From the NCBI GenBank assembly GCA_902763865.1, contig CACWTR010000021.1:1-40968 (forward strand): a stretch of 40,968 nt of DNA, read 5' to 3'. The notes under the pieces were generated by a model. The model did not search any database. It saw nothing but the letters and a program-made list of their open reading frames with translations, and was not told the DNA's origin. Origin of the DNA: an uncultured Bacteroidales bacterium (GTDB lineage: Bacteria; Bacteroidota; Bacteroidia; Bacteroidales; Bacteroidaceae). Every line of letters begins with the position of its first letter. The first letter of the stretch is position 1. A program made the position numbers and the translations under genes. Below are positions 20,881-29,866 of the stretch, one piece after another.

Positions 20881-22047
20881 ATTGAACTTTTGCATGATAG
20901 CAATGAGACATACGACAAGCATGAGGGGAAAGAATGATGCTGCAAGGAGGCCGCTTTGGATGTCGTTCTCTGCCGACTTGGTGCAAAGCCCTACGAGGGA
21001 CGGTCCGAGTGTTCCCCCCATGTCACCGGCCAGGGCGAGCAGTGCGAAAAGTGCTGTGCCGCCCTCAGGAATGCGAGCTGACGTCAGGCTGATGGAGCCC
21101 GGCCACATGATGCCTACTGCCAATCCGCTGACCATGCAGCCTGCAAAGCTGACGAGAGGGAGGGAAGACAGCGATGCCGTCAGATAGGCTGCGAAGCAGA
21201 GGACACCGGCTCCGGTCATGTAGGCAGTCAGGTCCATCTTCTGCCCCTTCTTGCCGTACCATAGCCGTCCGAGACCCATGAAGAAAGCGAAGCCGCAAGG
21301 TCCAGCCAGGTCACCGATGGATTTGTCAACACCGAGAGAAGCTTCCGCGAAGGCCGACGTCCACTGTGCCATAGAGCTTTCGGAGGCTCCGGCTGCTACC
21401 ATCAGAAGCAGGAAGAGCCAGAACATGCGGTTGCGGAGCAGACTGCTCATGCTCATGCTCTCGGCATCCGGAACAATAGGCTCGATGGGGCAAGTGGCAA
21501 AGTTGATGATGTTGTAGAGCGGAATCAGAGCCCAAAGGCAAGTCAGGATACGCCAGTTCTCGAGTCCGAAGAGCGAGAAAAACAACGTTGAGCCCAGAAT
21601 CACTCCTACCGCTCCCCAGCAATAAAAGGAATGAAGCAGGCTCATCATGCCTTCCTTGTCGGGGAAAGGACACGCCTCTATAATGGGGCTGCACAGGACC
21701 TCGATAAGGCCGCTGCCCACTGCATAGACGCCGACACAGACGAGAATGCCGACCATCGGATCGGGGAACACCGACGGCAGGAAAGCCATGCCTGCAAGTC
21801 CCAAGGCGGCAACCACTTCCGAGATGATGATGCTCTTGCGGTAGTCTATATCTTTGAACTTGGCACAAAGAAAGTCTGTGAACAGCTGGACGATGTAGAA
21901 CACTGCCGGTATCAGCGCCAGCCTTGCAATCGGGATGTGATATTCCCGATGGAAGGCCATGAACAGCAGCGGAGTGAAGTTTGCAACGATTGCCTGCGTG
22001 ACGAAACCAAGGTAACAGGCCAGTTTGGTTCTTCTGTAGTCTCTCAT
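20848..22047 (-). CDS. MFS transporter
   Basis: Major facilitator superfamily permease, 399 residues with about 12 hydrophobic segments and the usual polar central loop (about residues 190-210). N-terminus MRDYRRTKLACYLGFVTQAIVANFTPLLF. It resembles the sugar-type MFS proteins of Bacteroidetes, but the substrate cannot be read from sequence. It lies 19 bases downstream of the 5'-nucleotidase metallophosphatase gene, as the last gene of a three-gene operon. A nucleoside or sugar released by the nucleotidase is a plausible cargo (inference). Oddity: the C-terminal RRDTKTIFTS and the stop codon are supplied by palindrome array B, so the original end was probably different. Confidence 0.85.
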   Translation of the reverse strand: MRDYRRTKLACYLGFVTQAIVANFTPLLFMAFHREYHIPIARLALIPAVFYIVQLFTDFLCAKFKDIDYRKSIIISEVVAALGLAGMAFLPSVFPDPMVGILVCVGVYAVGSGLIEVLCSPIIEACPFPDKEGMMSLLHSFYCWGAVGVILGSTLFFSLFGLENWRILTCLWALIPLYNIINFATCPIEPIVPDAESMSMSSLLRNRMFWLFLLLMVAAGASESSMAQWTSAFAEASLGVDKSIGDLAGPCGFAFFMGLGRLWYGKKGQKMDLTAYMTGAGVLCFAAYLTASLSSLPLVSFAGCMVSGLAVGIMWPGSISLTSARIPEGGTALFALLALAGDMGGTLGPSLVGLCTKSAENDIQSGLLAASFFPLMLVVCLIAIMQKFNRRDTKTIFTS

Positions 22048-22066
22048 GTCTGATGTCTCCGATTCT

Positions 22067-22915
22067 TCAGAAGGGCTCGCCTACCCCGACCTCTATCGTG
22101 CCCAGAAAGCGGGCGTTCTTGCCCTGGTGGTCCAACAGCACCTCGTGGCCCCGCTTGTCCTTGAGGTAGCGCGGATGGTCGAAGTAGGTGTGCGAGTGTC
22201 CGCCCAGGACGACGTCGAGCCCCGTAGTGTTTGCTATGAAGTCGGGGTCCATGTCCGCTGTATCGCCAAACCCGAGATGGCTGAGGCAGACGACGAGGTC
22301 GCAGTGCTCCTTGCCGCGCAGATGGTCGATGACGGGCTGTGCTGCCTTGGCAGGTCGCTCATAGCGCATCCCCTCGTAGTTGTGCTTCGTGATGAGACCC
22401 TCGGGCTGAGGGCAGACACCGAGGATGCCTACGCGCACGCCCGCGCGTTCTATTATTATATAGGGTTTTACGAGTCCCTCGCAAGGCGTGCCCGTGAAGT
22501 CGTAGTTGCAGCAGACGAATGGAAACTCGGCCATACGGATGAGGCGGGCCAGGTTCTCCAAGCCGAAGTCGAACTCATGGTTCCCGATGGTGCAGGCATC
22601 ATAGCGCATCAGGTTCATGAGCTTGACCTCCACGTCCCCGCGGTAGAGATTGTAATAGACCGACCCCTGGCTGAAGTCGCCACAGTCGAGCAGAAGCATG
22701 TTGTCGGGGTGCTCGCGCCGCATCTGTTCGAGCAGGACCACGCGCCGCAGGTAGCCGCCCTTGTTGGCCTGGACCGGGTCGCTGAAGTTGGGCGATATGG
22801 GTTCGATGCAGGAATGCGTGTCGCTCGTATGGACCAGGAGCAACTTATGCTCCTGAGCAAAGCCTACGTGAAAGGTGAAAAGGGAAAAAATAAAAAGCAG
22901 TATAACGTGTCTCAT
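22067..22915 (-). CDS. 5'-nucleotidase metallophosphatase domain protein (UshA N-terminal-like)
   Basis: Secreted calcineurin-like phosphoesterase, 282 residues from the ATG at 22915, which opens a signal peptide (MRHVILLFIFSLFTFHVGFA). Metal-site motifs in order: TSDTHS (D32, H34), DCGDFSQGS, GNHEFDFG and GGHSHTYF. This is the catalytic half of the UshA/CpdB type, hydrolysing nucleotides outside the inner membrane. The usual C-terminal substrate-binding domain is missing and is encoded by the gene just upstream, 40 bases away. The two products probably work together (inference). Confidence 0.9.
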   Translation of the reverse strand: MRHVILLFIFSLFTFHVGFAQEHKLLLVHTSDTHSCIEPISPNFSDPVQANKGGYLRRVVLLEQMRREHPDNMLLLDCGDFSQGSVYYNLYRGDVEVKLMNLMRYDACTIGNHEFDFGLENLARLIRMAEFPFVCCNYDFTGTPCEGLVKPYIIIERAGVRVGILGVCPQPEGLITKHNYEGMRYERPAKAAQPVIDHLRGKEHCDLVVCLSHLGFGDTADMDPDFIANTTGLDVVLGGHSHTYFDHPRYLKDKRGHEVLLDHQGKNARFLGTIEVGVGEPF

Positions 22916-22955
22916 AATCGTTAATTCTTCAAGGCGATAGCAAATTCTTATATCT

Positions 22956-23708
22956 TCATTTAACAACGATTCGTCCCTCCATCTTGCTGTCTATGATTCG
23001 ATGCTTGATGACATACTCCATCATGGCATCGCGGGCCAGCAGGCCGATGTCGTGACGCTTGACAGCCTTCTTCAGCGCATACATCTTGTCGTTGCCCTCA
23101 GCCAGATAGTCGATGGTTGCTACCGTGTAGGTGCGCTCGGGGTCAATCTCCTTGCCGCCAATGGTGCAGGAGAGCAGTTGGCCGTCGGCAGTAATCTCCA
23201 TGCGGACACTGCTGCTCACGGCCTCGCCCTTGACGGCTGCAATGTTGCGCATCAGCTCCAGCAGGTCACTGCCCTTCATCTCAAGCACGACAAGGTAGTT
23301 CTCGAAAGGCGATATGAGCATGATGTCGCCGCGCCGGACAATGCCCTCGGGCATGTTGTTGCGCAGGCCGCCCACATTGGCAAGCCCCATGTCGGCAGGC
23401 TCCAGCCCCGTGGCTGTGCCGCCCTCGACCATCACGTCCGCTGCCCAGTTGCCCAGCAGACTCTCGGGACGCTTAGGCGACATAGCCACACGGCTCATCC
23501 CGAGAACAGGAGCCATGATGCTATCCACACCGGCCTTATAAGGCTTCAACAGGGCCGCAGCCTCTGCCGACGGCGTCGCATCCAACTCCGGCGTCACCTC
23601 CACACGCTCCCAACCGAAGGAGTGCACACGGTAAGCCACCTGGGCATGTACCGAAGGAGTGGCAAAAAAAGACACACACAAGACAGCTGAAAGTATCGCA
23701 ATTCTCAT
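22956..23708 (-). CDS. 5'-nucleotidase C-terminal domain protein
   Basis: Protein of 250 residues. The start at 23708 gives a clean signal peptide (MRIAILSAVLCVSFFATPSVHA). The frame extends upstream to 24044, but that part lies antisense to rplS and its promoter. The body matches the 5_nucleotid_C domain: LLGNWAADVMVE, ANVGGLRNNMPEGIVRRGDIMLISPFENYLVVL and YTVATIDYLAEGND. In UshA-like enzymes this domain binds the nucleoside. Here it stands alone, ahead of its catalytic partner gene. First gene of a three-gene operon, with an exact consensus promoter. Confidence 0.9.
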   Translation of the reverse strand: MRIAILSAVLCVSFFATPSVHAQVAYRVHSFGWERVEVTPELDATPSAEAAALLKPYKAGVDSIMAPVLGMSRVAMSPKRPESLLGNWAADVMVEGGTATGLEPADMGLANVGGLRNNMPEGIVRRGDIMLISPFENYLVVLEMKGSDLLELMRNIAAVKGEAVSSSVRMEITADGQLLSCTIGGKEIDPERTYTVATIDYLAEGNDKMYALKKAVKRHDIGLLARDAMMEYVIKHRIIDSKMEGRIVVK

Positions 23709-23752
23709 ATCTTTAATTAGTCTGATAAACATAAATCGTTCATAAAAGCATG

Positions 23753-23783
23753 CAAAAGTACATATTTTTACGCAAAGAGCAAA
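23753..23783 (-). promoter_or_regulatory. Promoter of the 5'-nucleotidase/MFS operon
   Basis: On the minus strand, TTTG (23780-23783), a 19-base spacer and TACTTTTG (23753-23760) form an exact consensus. The leader to the ATG at 23708 is about 40 nt. Confidence 0.8.
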
Positions 23784-23823
23784 AAATCTTCCTCCCCAAT
23801 TCTTCTTTCTTAATTCTTTTTCG

Positions 23824-23831
23824 TACCTTTG
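23824..23831 (+). promoter_or_regulatory. -7 box of the rplS promoter
   Basis: TACCTTTG is followed by CACCCGC. The -33 region is pyrimidine-rich without a clear TTTG. The predicted leader of about 90 nt includes GTAGGTCGC...GCCTACGTGCGATCG, which can pair and may be a ribosomal-protein leader. Confidence 0.72.
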
Positions 23832-23922
23832 CACCCGCTTTCCCGTAGGTCGCTGGCAGGAAAAGAGAGACCTGTTATGCCTACGTGCGATCGACAAAAC
23901 AATTTTATAACCAAAAAGCATT

Positions 23923-24291
23923 ATGGCTGATTTAATCAAAATTGCTGAAGAAGCATTTGCAACAGGCAAGACCCATCCGAAGTTCAAGGCTGGCGACACC
24001 ATCACCGTTGCATACAAAATTGTCGAAGGTAACAAGGAGCGCATCCAGCTCTACCGCGGTGTCTGCATCAAAATCAGCGGCCACGGCGAAACAAAGCGCT
24101 TCACTGTCCGCAAGATGTCCGGCACCATTGGCGTGGAACGTATCTTCCCCCTCAACAGCCCCAACATCGACAGCATCCAGGTGAACAAAGTTGGTAAGGT
24201 ACGTCGTGCCAAGCTCTACTACCTGCGCAACCTCACCGGTAAGAAGGCACGCATCGCCGAGAAGCGTGTCGGCGCACAGAAGGAGGACTAA
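23923..24291 (+). CDS. rplS: 50S ribosomal protein L19
   Basis: Ribosomal protein at the subunit interface, 122 residues. Family features: [54 protein letters not shown] and [23 protein letters not shown]. Start ATG at 23923 follows an A-rich leader. It is transcribed alone: it has its own promoter, and a good terminator hairpin follows at 24323. Divergent from the 5'-nucleotidase operon. Confidence 0.98.
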   Translation: MADLIKIAEEAFATGKTHPKFKAGDTITVAYKIVEGNKERIQLYRGVCIKISGHGETKRFTVRKMSGTIGVERIFPLNSPNIDSIQVNKVGKVRRAKLYYLRNLTGKKARIAEKRVGAQKED

Positions 24292-24322
24292 CACCTCCCG
24301 CACTACGGCACAGAAAACAACA

Positions 24323-24364
24323 GGAAGCACCTGCCCGCACAGAAATGCGCAGACGGGTGCTTCC
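24323..24364 (+). terminator. Terminator hairpin after rplS
   Basis: The stem GGAAGCACC (24323-24331) with GGTGCTTCC (24356-24364) is extended inside by CCCG/CGGG-type pairing. It is followed by CTCGTTTCC, a weak T-tract. Confidence 0.65.
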
Positions 24365-24465
24365 CTCGTTTCCTACCCCCCTCTCTGACCCGGCAAGACC
24401 CGAATCAGCAAAAAATGAGAGGCAACAGGACAATAAAACCGACGATTCTGCGTTATTATATTAAG

Positions 24466-26868
24466 ATGAAACGATTCTTCCTGCTTCTTCTGTCCCTCCT
24501 GCTCTGCGCGGCAAACATGTCGGCACAGCAAGAGGAAGAACCTGCCGACACTGCCAAAGTACACCTGAAAGGAAAAGTGTCCGACGAGCATCAGGACCCT
24601 ATACCTCTTTGCCAAGTACGCATCGAAGGACAACCCTTCGGCACGACAGCATCGCTCGAAGGACAGTACAACCTCACCTTCCAGACGGCAGACAGCGTCG
24701 TAGTCGTATATAGCATGATGGGCTACGAGACGCGCCGCCGCGTACTCAAGAAGCCCCGCGGCAACCTGACACTCAACATCGTCATGCGCGAAAGCGGACA
24801 GGAACTCTCCGAAGTGACCGTGGCCGAGACAAGACGGCAGATGGGCTCAATGCAGGAACTCAACAAAAGTGACTTGAAACGTATGCCCAGCACCTCGGGC
24901 AACGCCGTAGAAGAACTCGTAGCAACGCAAGCCGGTGTCAGCACCCACAACGAACTCTCCAGCCAGTACAACGTCCGAGGCGGCTCATTCGACGAGAACT
25001 GTGTCTATATCAATGGCGTGGAAATCTATCGTCCGATGCTCATCAGCAGCGGACAGCAGGAAGGACTCTCCGTCATCAACGGCGACATGGTCGAGAAGAT
25101 CAACTTCTCGACAGGAGGATTCGAAGCCAAGTACGGCGACCGCATGTCCAGCGTACTCGACATCACATACGCCCATCCGGAACGACTCGAAGCATCCGTA
25201 GCAGCCAGCCTGCTCGGTGCAAACGTCTATGTCGGCTACGGGAACAAGAAATTCTCCATCTCCAACGGACTGCGGTACAAGACCAACCAGTACTTGCTCG
25301 GCTCGCTCGAGACTAAAGGCGAGTACAAACCCAACTTCCTCGACTATCAGGCCTATCTGCGCTGGGCGCCTTCGAATGCCTGGACATTCGATGCCATCGT
25401 CTATATCAATCGCAACAACTACAACTTCAAGCCGACAGACCGCGAGACGAAGTTCGGCACGCTGGAAGATGTCAAGAGCTTCAAGGTCTATTTCGACGGC
25501 AAAGAGGAAGACCAGTTCCAGACAATCTTCGGCACCATCCGTGCTGCGAGAAAATTCGGAAATGCAGGAACATTGACCCTTACCACATCAGCCTTCAGCA
25601 ACCGCGAAAAGGAAACCTACGACATACAGGGACAGTACTGGCTCAACGAAACAAACGGCGACGAACAACTCGGCGTAGGCTCCTACATGGAACACGCACG
25701 CAACTTCCTCTACAGCTCCGTGCAGGCCATCAAGCTCGACTACGACCTGAAGAAAGGCGGTCATCTGATTCAGACTGGCATCGGATGGAAGCACGAAAGG
25801 GTCCGCGAGAACTCAAACGAATGGGAATATCGCGACAGCAGCGGCTACTCCGTCCCGCATACAGGAACCGACCTCAACATCATCTACAATATGCGGGCAA
25901 AGAACTCAATCGATGCCAACCACCTTGAACTCTATGCACAGGACACCTACCGCAAAGAAGGCAGACTCGGCATTCTCAGCCTCAACTATGGCATGCGACT
26001 CAGCTACTGGGGCTGGAACAAAGAGTGGCTCTTCAGTCCACGCGCCAGCATAGGATTCGTTCCTGCATCAAACGACAGATTCACCTTCCGCCTCGCTATG
26101 GGACTCTACAACCAACGTCCCTTCTACAAGGAACTGCGCGACACCATAACACTTGCCGGCAACACTACCGTACAGCTCAACAAGAACATCAAGTCACAGC
26201 GCTCCTTCCAAGTCGTAGCAGGCATGGAGTTCAGATTCAAGATAGCACAACGCCCCTTCAAGTTCACAACAGAAGCCTACTACAAAGCACAATGGAAGCT
26301 GAATCCCTACAATGTCGATAACCTCAAAATTGTCTATTACGGTAATAACCTGGCATCAGGATACGTCGTCGGAGCAGACTTCAAGCTCTATGGCGAGTTC
26401 GTGCCCGGCACCGACTCATGGATAAGCTTCTCGCTGATGAAGGCGGGCATGAAACTCAACGGAAAGGACATCCCGCAGCCTACCGACCAACGCTACAACA
26501 TCAACCTCTTCTTTAGCGACTACTTCCCAGGCACTACGCGATGGAAGATGAACCTGAAAGCTACGTTTGCCGACGGACTTCCCTTCGGTCCGCCACACAC
26601 AGGATTGGAACGCAATGCCTTCAGGGCACCTGCCTACCGTCGTTTTGACATTGGCATGAACTATCGCCTCATCAACAATGAAGACCGTCATCTCCACCGT
26701 CTCCGGTATCTGCGGAACATCTGGCTTGGACTTGACTGCTTCAACATCTTCGGACTTGACAACGTCAGCAGTTACTACTGGATAACCGACATCTCAAACC
26801 ACCAGTACGCCGTGCCCAACTACCTGACAGGTCGCATGTTTAACGCACGCATCCTCGTCGAGCTCTGA
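24466..26868 (+). CDS. TonB-dependent receptor with carboxypeptidase-regulatory-like domain
   Basis: Outer-membrane beta-barrel transporter driven by TonB; 800 residues from the ATG at 24466, which opens the signal peptide MKRFFLLLLSLLLCAANMSA. The in-frame ATG at 24415 would put a charged stretch before it. Domains: CarboxypepD_reg-like (about 33-115: VHLKGKVSDEHQDPIPLCQV), plug (about 120-225: VRGGSFDENCVYINGVEI, FSTGGFEAKYGDRMSSVLDI), then the barrel ending in GRMFNARILVEL. No SusD-type partner lies beside it, so it is not a classical polysaccharide utilisation pair. The substrate is unknown. The terminal residue is Leu, not the usual Phe. Confidence 0.92.
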   Translation: MKRFFLLLLSLLLCAANMSAQQEEEPADTAKVHLKGKVSDEHQDPIPLCQVRIEGQPFGTTASLEGQYNLTFQTADSVVVVYSMMGYETRRRVLKKPRGNLTLNIVMRESGQELSEVTVAETRRQMGSMQELNKSDLKRMPSTSGNAVEELVATQAGVSTHNELSSQYNVRGGSFDENCVYINGVEIYRPMLISSGQQEGLSVINGDMVEKINFSTGGFEAKYGDRMSSVLDITYAHPERLEASVAASLLGANVYVGYGNKKFSISNGLRYKTNQYLLGSLETKGEYKPNFLDYQAYLRWAPSNAWTFDAIVYINRNNYNFKPTDRETKFGTLEDVKSFKVYFDGKEEDQFQTIFGTIRAARKFGNAGTLTLTTSAFSNREKETYDIQGQYWLNETNGDEQLGVGSYMEHARNFLYSSVQAIKLDYDLKKGGHLIQTGIGWKHERVRENSNEWEYRDSSGYSVPHTGTDLNIIYNMRAKNSIDANHLELYAQDTYRKEGRLGILSLNYGMRLSYWGWNKEWLFSPRASIGFVPASNDRFTFRLAMGLYNQRPFYKELRDTITLAGNTTVQLNKNIKSQRSFQVVAGMEFRFKIAQRPFKFTTEAYYKAQWKLNPYNVDNLKIVYYGNNLASGYVVGADFKLYGEFVPGTDSWISFSLMKAGMKLNGKDIPQPTDQRYNINLFFSDYFPGTTRWKMNLKATFADGLPFGPPHTGLERNAFRAPAYRRFDIGMNYRLINNEDRHLHRLRYLRNIWLGLDCFNIFGLDNVSSYYWITDISNHQYAVPNYLTGRMFNARILVEL

Positions 26869-26921
26869 ACATTCCTGACTGCTTTCCTTGTAGTTCTTCA
26901 GTCACTCTCCTTCCGTTATCC

Positions 26922-28187
26922 TCATGGATTCGTTTGGGACCATTCACAGGTAAGCTTCAGTATGCGGCTCGTCCTGTCGGTGACACGATAACGATTGTCA
27001 CTGCGATGACCGATGAGCCAGATGATGTCTTCCCCGCAGGTAGCCACGAACTGTTCCCTCTTTTCCAAGCGACTCAGCTTGCGGTCGGTCAAGTAATCGC
27101 TTATCAGTTTCCTTCCCTTCATGCCAAAAGGAACAAAGGCATCGCCTTTGCAAACAGGACGCATCTCAATAGGAGCAGCCAGCAGGTCCGCATCGAAGTA
27201 TGCAATGTCCGGCCCCGTCTCGCCTATGCAGGAAACCTGTTCCTCCTTGAGCACAGGCATACGAACAATATCCTTCTTTTCAGGAACAAGAAGCAAAGCC
27301 TTGCGGTCGCGAAGGACGATGTGACTTCTTGATTGCCATTTCTTGCCGACCTCCGATTTCTCAGCCCACAGCATTTCCTGCTCCTGAGTGCTGTTGAAGC
27401 CTTTGCCCAAGAGCCATTCGTGCAACAAGGTCCTTGCCTCTCCCTTCTGAAGAAGCGCATTCAGCGGAAAGGCATCTGCCGTAACGCCAAGCTCTGTGAA
27501 TGCGGCCTCGATACCTTTTATATAATATGGCAGGCTGCGACGGACATTGTCGCAGGCACGGCAGAGATGTTCGACTGCAAATGGATTCATGTCGCGAAGC
27601 AACGGCATGAAGTCAAGGCGCAGACGGTTGCGCAGGGCAACTCGCTCCGAGTTGGTGCTGTCAGTGACGAAGGACTGTCCCCGCTGTTCGAGATAAGCAA
27701 GAATTTCTTCGCGGCTCACACAAAGCAGAGGCCGTATGATGCCATCATGACGTGGCTGCATAGCGGACAAGCCACGCAGACCTGTTCCACGAAGCAGGTT
27801 GAGCAGCAACGTCTCGGCCTGATCTTCGCGGTGATGTGCAACGGCAATGCAATCCCCCACTTCGCGAAACCATTCATAGCGAAGGTCGCGAGCCGCCATT
27901 TCGATGCTGATGCCGCACTCCTTTGCAACTGCCTCAGTCCGGAAATGCCGCACAGACAGAGGAACATCCTGCTGACGGCAAAGTTCCTCGACAAAGGCCT
28001 GGTCGCGGTCGGACTCTTCGCCCCGCAAATGGAAATTGCAGTGCAGGGCATGAACTCTGTAGCCCAGCTCCCGCATGATGAGCAGGAGGGCTGTTGAGTC
28101 TGCACCGCCGCTGACGGCAACATGTACGAGAGCGTTGGCTTGGAGCCCAATCTCGTGCTCGATGTATGTTCTAACCTTATTCTTCAT
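26922..28187 (-). CDS. tilS: tRNA(Ile)-lysidine synthetase
   Basis: Attaches lysine to C34 of the CAU-anticodon tRNA-Ile so that it reads AUA; 421 residues. The N-type ATP pyrophosphatase P-loop SGGADST is at 26-32. Further family motifs: HCNFHLRGEESDRDQAFVEELC, AHHREDQAETLLLNLLRGTG and RPLLCVSREEILAYL. The C-terminal substrate-binding domain is present (EMRPVCKGDAFVPFGMKGRKLISDYLTDRK). The start overlaps the end of recN by 11 bases, so it is probably translationally coupled as the last gene of mfd-recN-tilS. It converges on the TonB-dependent receptor gene. Confidence 0.96.
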   Translation of the reverse strand: MKNKVRTYIEHEIGLQANALVHVAVSGGADSTALLLIMRELGYRVHALHCNFHLRGEESDRDQAFVEELCRQQDVPLSVRHFRTEAVAKECGISIEMAARDLRYEWFREVGDCIAVAHHREDQAETLLLNLLRGTGLRGLSAMQPRHDGIIRPLLCVSREEILAYLEQRGQSFVTDSTNSERVALRNRLRLDFMPLLRDMNPFAVEHLCRACDNVRRSLPYYIKGIEAAFTELGVTADAFPLNALLQKGEARTLLHEWLLGKGFNSTQEQEMLWAEKSEVGKKWQSRSHIVLRDRKALLLVPEKKDIVRMPVLKEEQVSCIGETGPDIAYFDADLLAAPIEMRPVCKGDAFVPFGMKGRKLISDYLTDRKLSRLEKREQFVATCGEDIIWLIGHRSDNRYRVTDRTSRILKLTCEWSQTNP

Positions 28188-29856
28188 TTATCAGTAGCCT
28201 GGCGTTCTCGCGTGCAGCTTCCGTCACCTTGCTTCCGCTGAGCATGTGGGCAAGTTCGGTGATACGCCCGTCGTGGTCGAGCTGACGGATATGTGTCAAG
28301 GTACGCGTGCCTTGATCTTCCTTATAGACGAAATAGTGCGCATTGCCTTTGGCTGCTATCTGGGGAAGATGGGTTATGGCAAGCACCTGCTGGCCTGCCG
28401 TGCTGCACATCTGTGCCATGATCTGTGCCATAGAGCTTGCCACCTTGCCACTCACGCCGGTATCAATCTCGTCGAAGATGATAGTTGGCAGATGTGTCTG
28501 CCGGCTTGTCAAGGCTTTCAGTGCAAGCATCACCCTCGCCATCTCACCGCCGCTCGCGACATCGGCCAGTGGCCTGGGCAACATACTCTTATTGGCAGAG
28601 AAGAGGAAAGTGACAATGTCCTGACCTGAAGGCAGAAGTGTCTCAGACTTTGCGATGTCGGCATTGAAAACGACAGCCGGCATGTCCATCGCTACGAGAG
28701 CCTCCTTCACCATCTTCTCCACTTGTCGTGCAGCCTTGACGCGACCGGTCGTGAGTTTCGCCGCAAGCTTTGTCGCCTGCTCGGTATCGGCTTCTATCTG
28801 CAGACGCAGGGTGCGGATGCTGTCTTCCGAATCAGCAAGGGACGATAGTTGCGAGCGCATGTTTTCGGCAAGGGCAATGAGTTCATCGGAGGAACCGACA
28901 TGATGCTTCTGTTCAAGGGAGAAGAGGTTGTCCAGCCTCTCCGTGACCTGTTGTAGGAGGGTAGGATTATATTCTACGTCCTCTGCACGACTACTGATGT
29001 CCGCTGCTATGTCGCGCACTTCTATGACGGCGCTCTCCAACCGGTCCAGGTAGGCCTCGATAGCTGGATACACCTTGACTATCTGCTGCATCGCCTGACA
29101 CGAGCGACGCATGGCATCTATGGCTCCTGCCCCACCCTCTTCATCGCCGCCATTGAGCAGGGAATCGACTCCGGACAGTGCAACCTTGATGTCCTCGGCA
29201 TGTGAAAGGGCTGACTGCGTCTGCCGCAGTTCCTCGTCTTCGTGAGGTTGGGGCTTGAACTCGTCGAGCTGTTCAAGCTGGAAGCGAAGATACTCCTCCT
29301 CGCTTTGCTGTCTTGCCAGGCGCTCTTCCGCCTCATGGAGCCGACGACGCGCCTCGGCGATGCGTGCGTAACATTCACTATACTGTGACAGCAGGGCTGC
29401 ATGGTCGGCAACGGTATCGACGATGCCGAGCTGAAAAGCAGGATTCTCGAGCAACAGGTTACTGTGTTGCGAGTGTATGTCGAGCAGTCGGAGGGCTATC
29501 TGCCTGAGCACGCCAACGGCTACGGGACTGTCGTTGACGAAGGCACGACTCTTGCCGCTGGCCGCAACTTCGCGGCGCAGGATGCACTCGGCTGGTTCGT
29601 AGTCCAGTTCGTTCTCTTCGAAGAGCGACTGCATATCATAGCCTTCTATGTTGAAGATTCCCTCTACTGTACATTTGGCCGCGCCGGGCATGATGCTGCC
29701 TGTGTCGGCACGCTGGCCCATGAGCAGGCCAAGTGCGCCGAGGATGATGGATTTGCCGGCACCCGTCTCACCCGTCATGACGGAGAAACCGGGTTGCAGC
29801 TCAATATCGAGAGATTCGATGAGAACGTAATTGTTGATTGTCAGATGCCTGAGCAT
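28177..29856 (-). CDS. recN: DNA repair protein RecN
   Basis: SMC-like ATPase acting in double-strand break repair; 559 residues. Walker A GETGAGKS is at 29-36. The ABC signature region is ASGGEMARVMLALK and Walker B is TIIFDEIDTGVSGKVA. A long coiled-coil middle (about 150-370, EARRRLHEAEERLARQQSEEE) joins the two halves. It starts ten bases after the mfd stop and overlaps tilS by 11 bases. Grouping with mfd gives a DNA-repair operon. No SOS box was sought in detail. Confidence 0.96.
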   Translation of the reverse strand: MLRHLTINNYVLIESLDIELQPGFSVMTGETGAGKSIILGALGLLMGQRADTGSIMPGAAKCTVEGIFNIEGYDMQSLFEENELDYEPAECILRREVAASGKSRAFVNDSPVAVGVLRQIALRLLDIHSQHSNLLLENPAFQLGIVDTVADHAALLSQYSECYARIAEARRRLHEAEERLARQQSEEEYLRFQLEQLDEFKPQPHEDEELRQTQSALSHAEDIKVALSGVDSLLNGGDEEGGAGAIDAMRRSCQAMQQIVKVYPAIEAYLDRLESAVIEVRDIAADISSRAEDVEYNPTLLQQVTERLDNLFSLEQKHHVGSSDELIALAENMRSQLSSLADSEDSIRTLRLQIEADTEQATKLAAKLTTGRVKAARQVEKMVKEALVAMDMPAVVFNADIAKSETLLPSGQDIVTFLFSANKSMLPRPLADVASGGEMARVMLALKALTSRQTHLPTIIFDEIDTGVSGKVASSMAQIMAQMCSTAGQQVLAITHLPQIAAKGNAHYFVYKEDQGTRTLTHIRQLDHDGRITELAHMLSGSKVTEAARENARLLINEE

Positions 29857-29866
29857 GGTTGATGGT

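Noticed and set aside
23709-24044. Extension of the 5'-nucleotidase C-terminal gene to 24044
   Set aside because: It would be antisense to rplS and both promoters, and a clean signal peptide begins at 23708.
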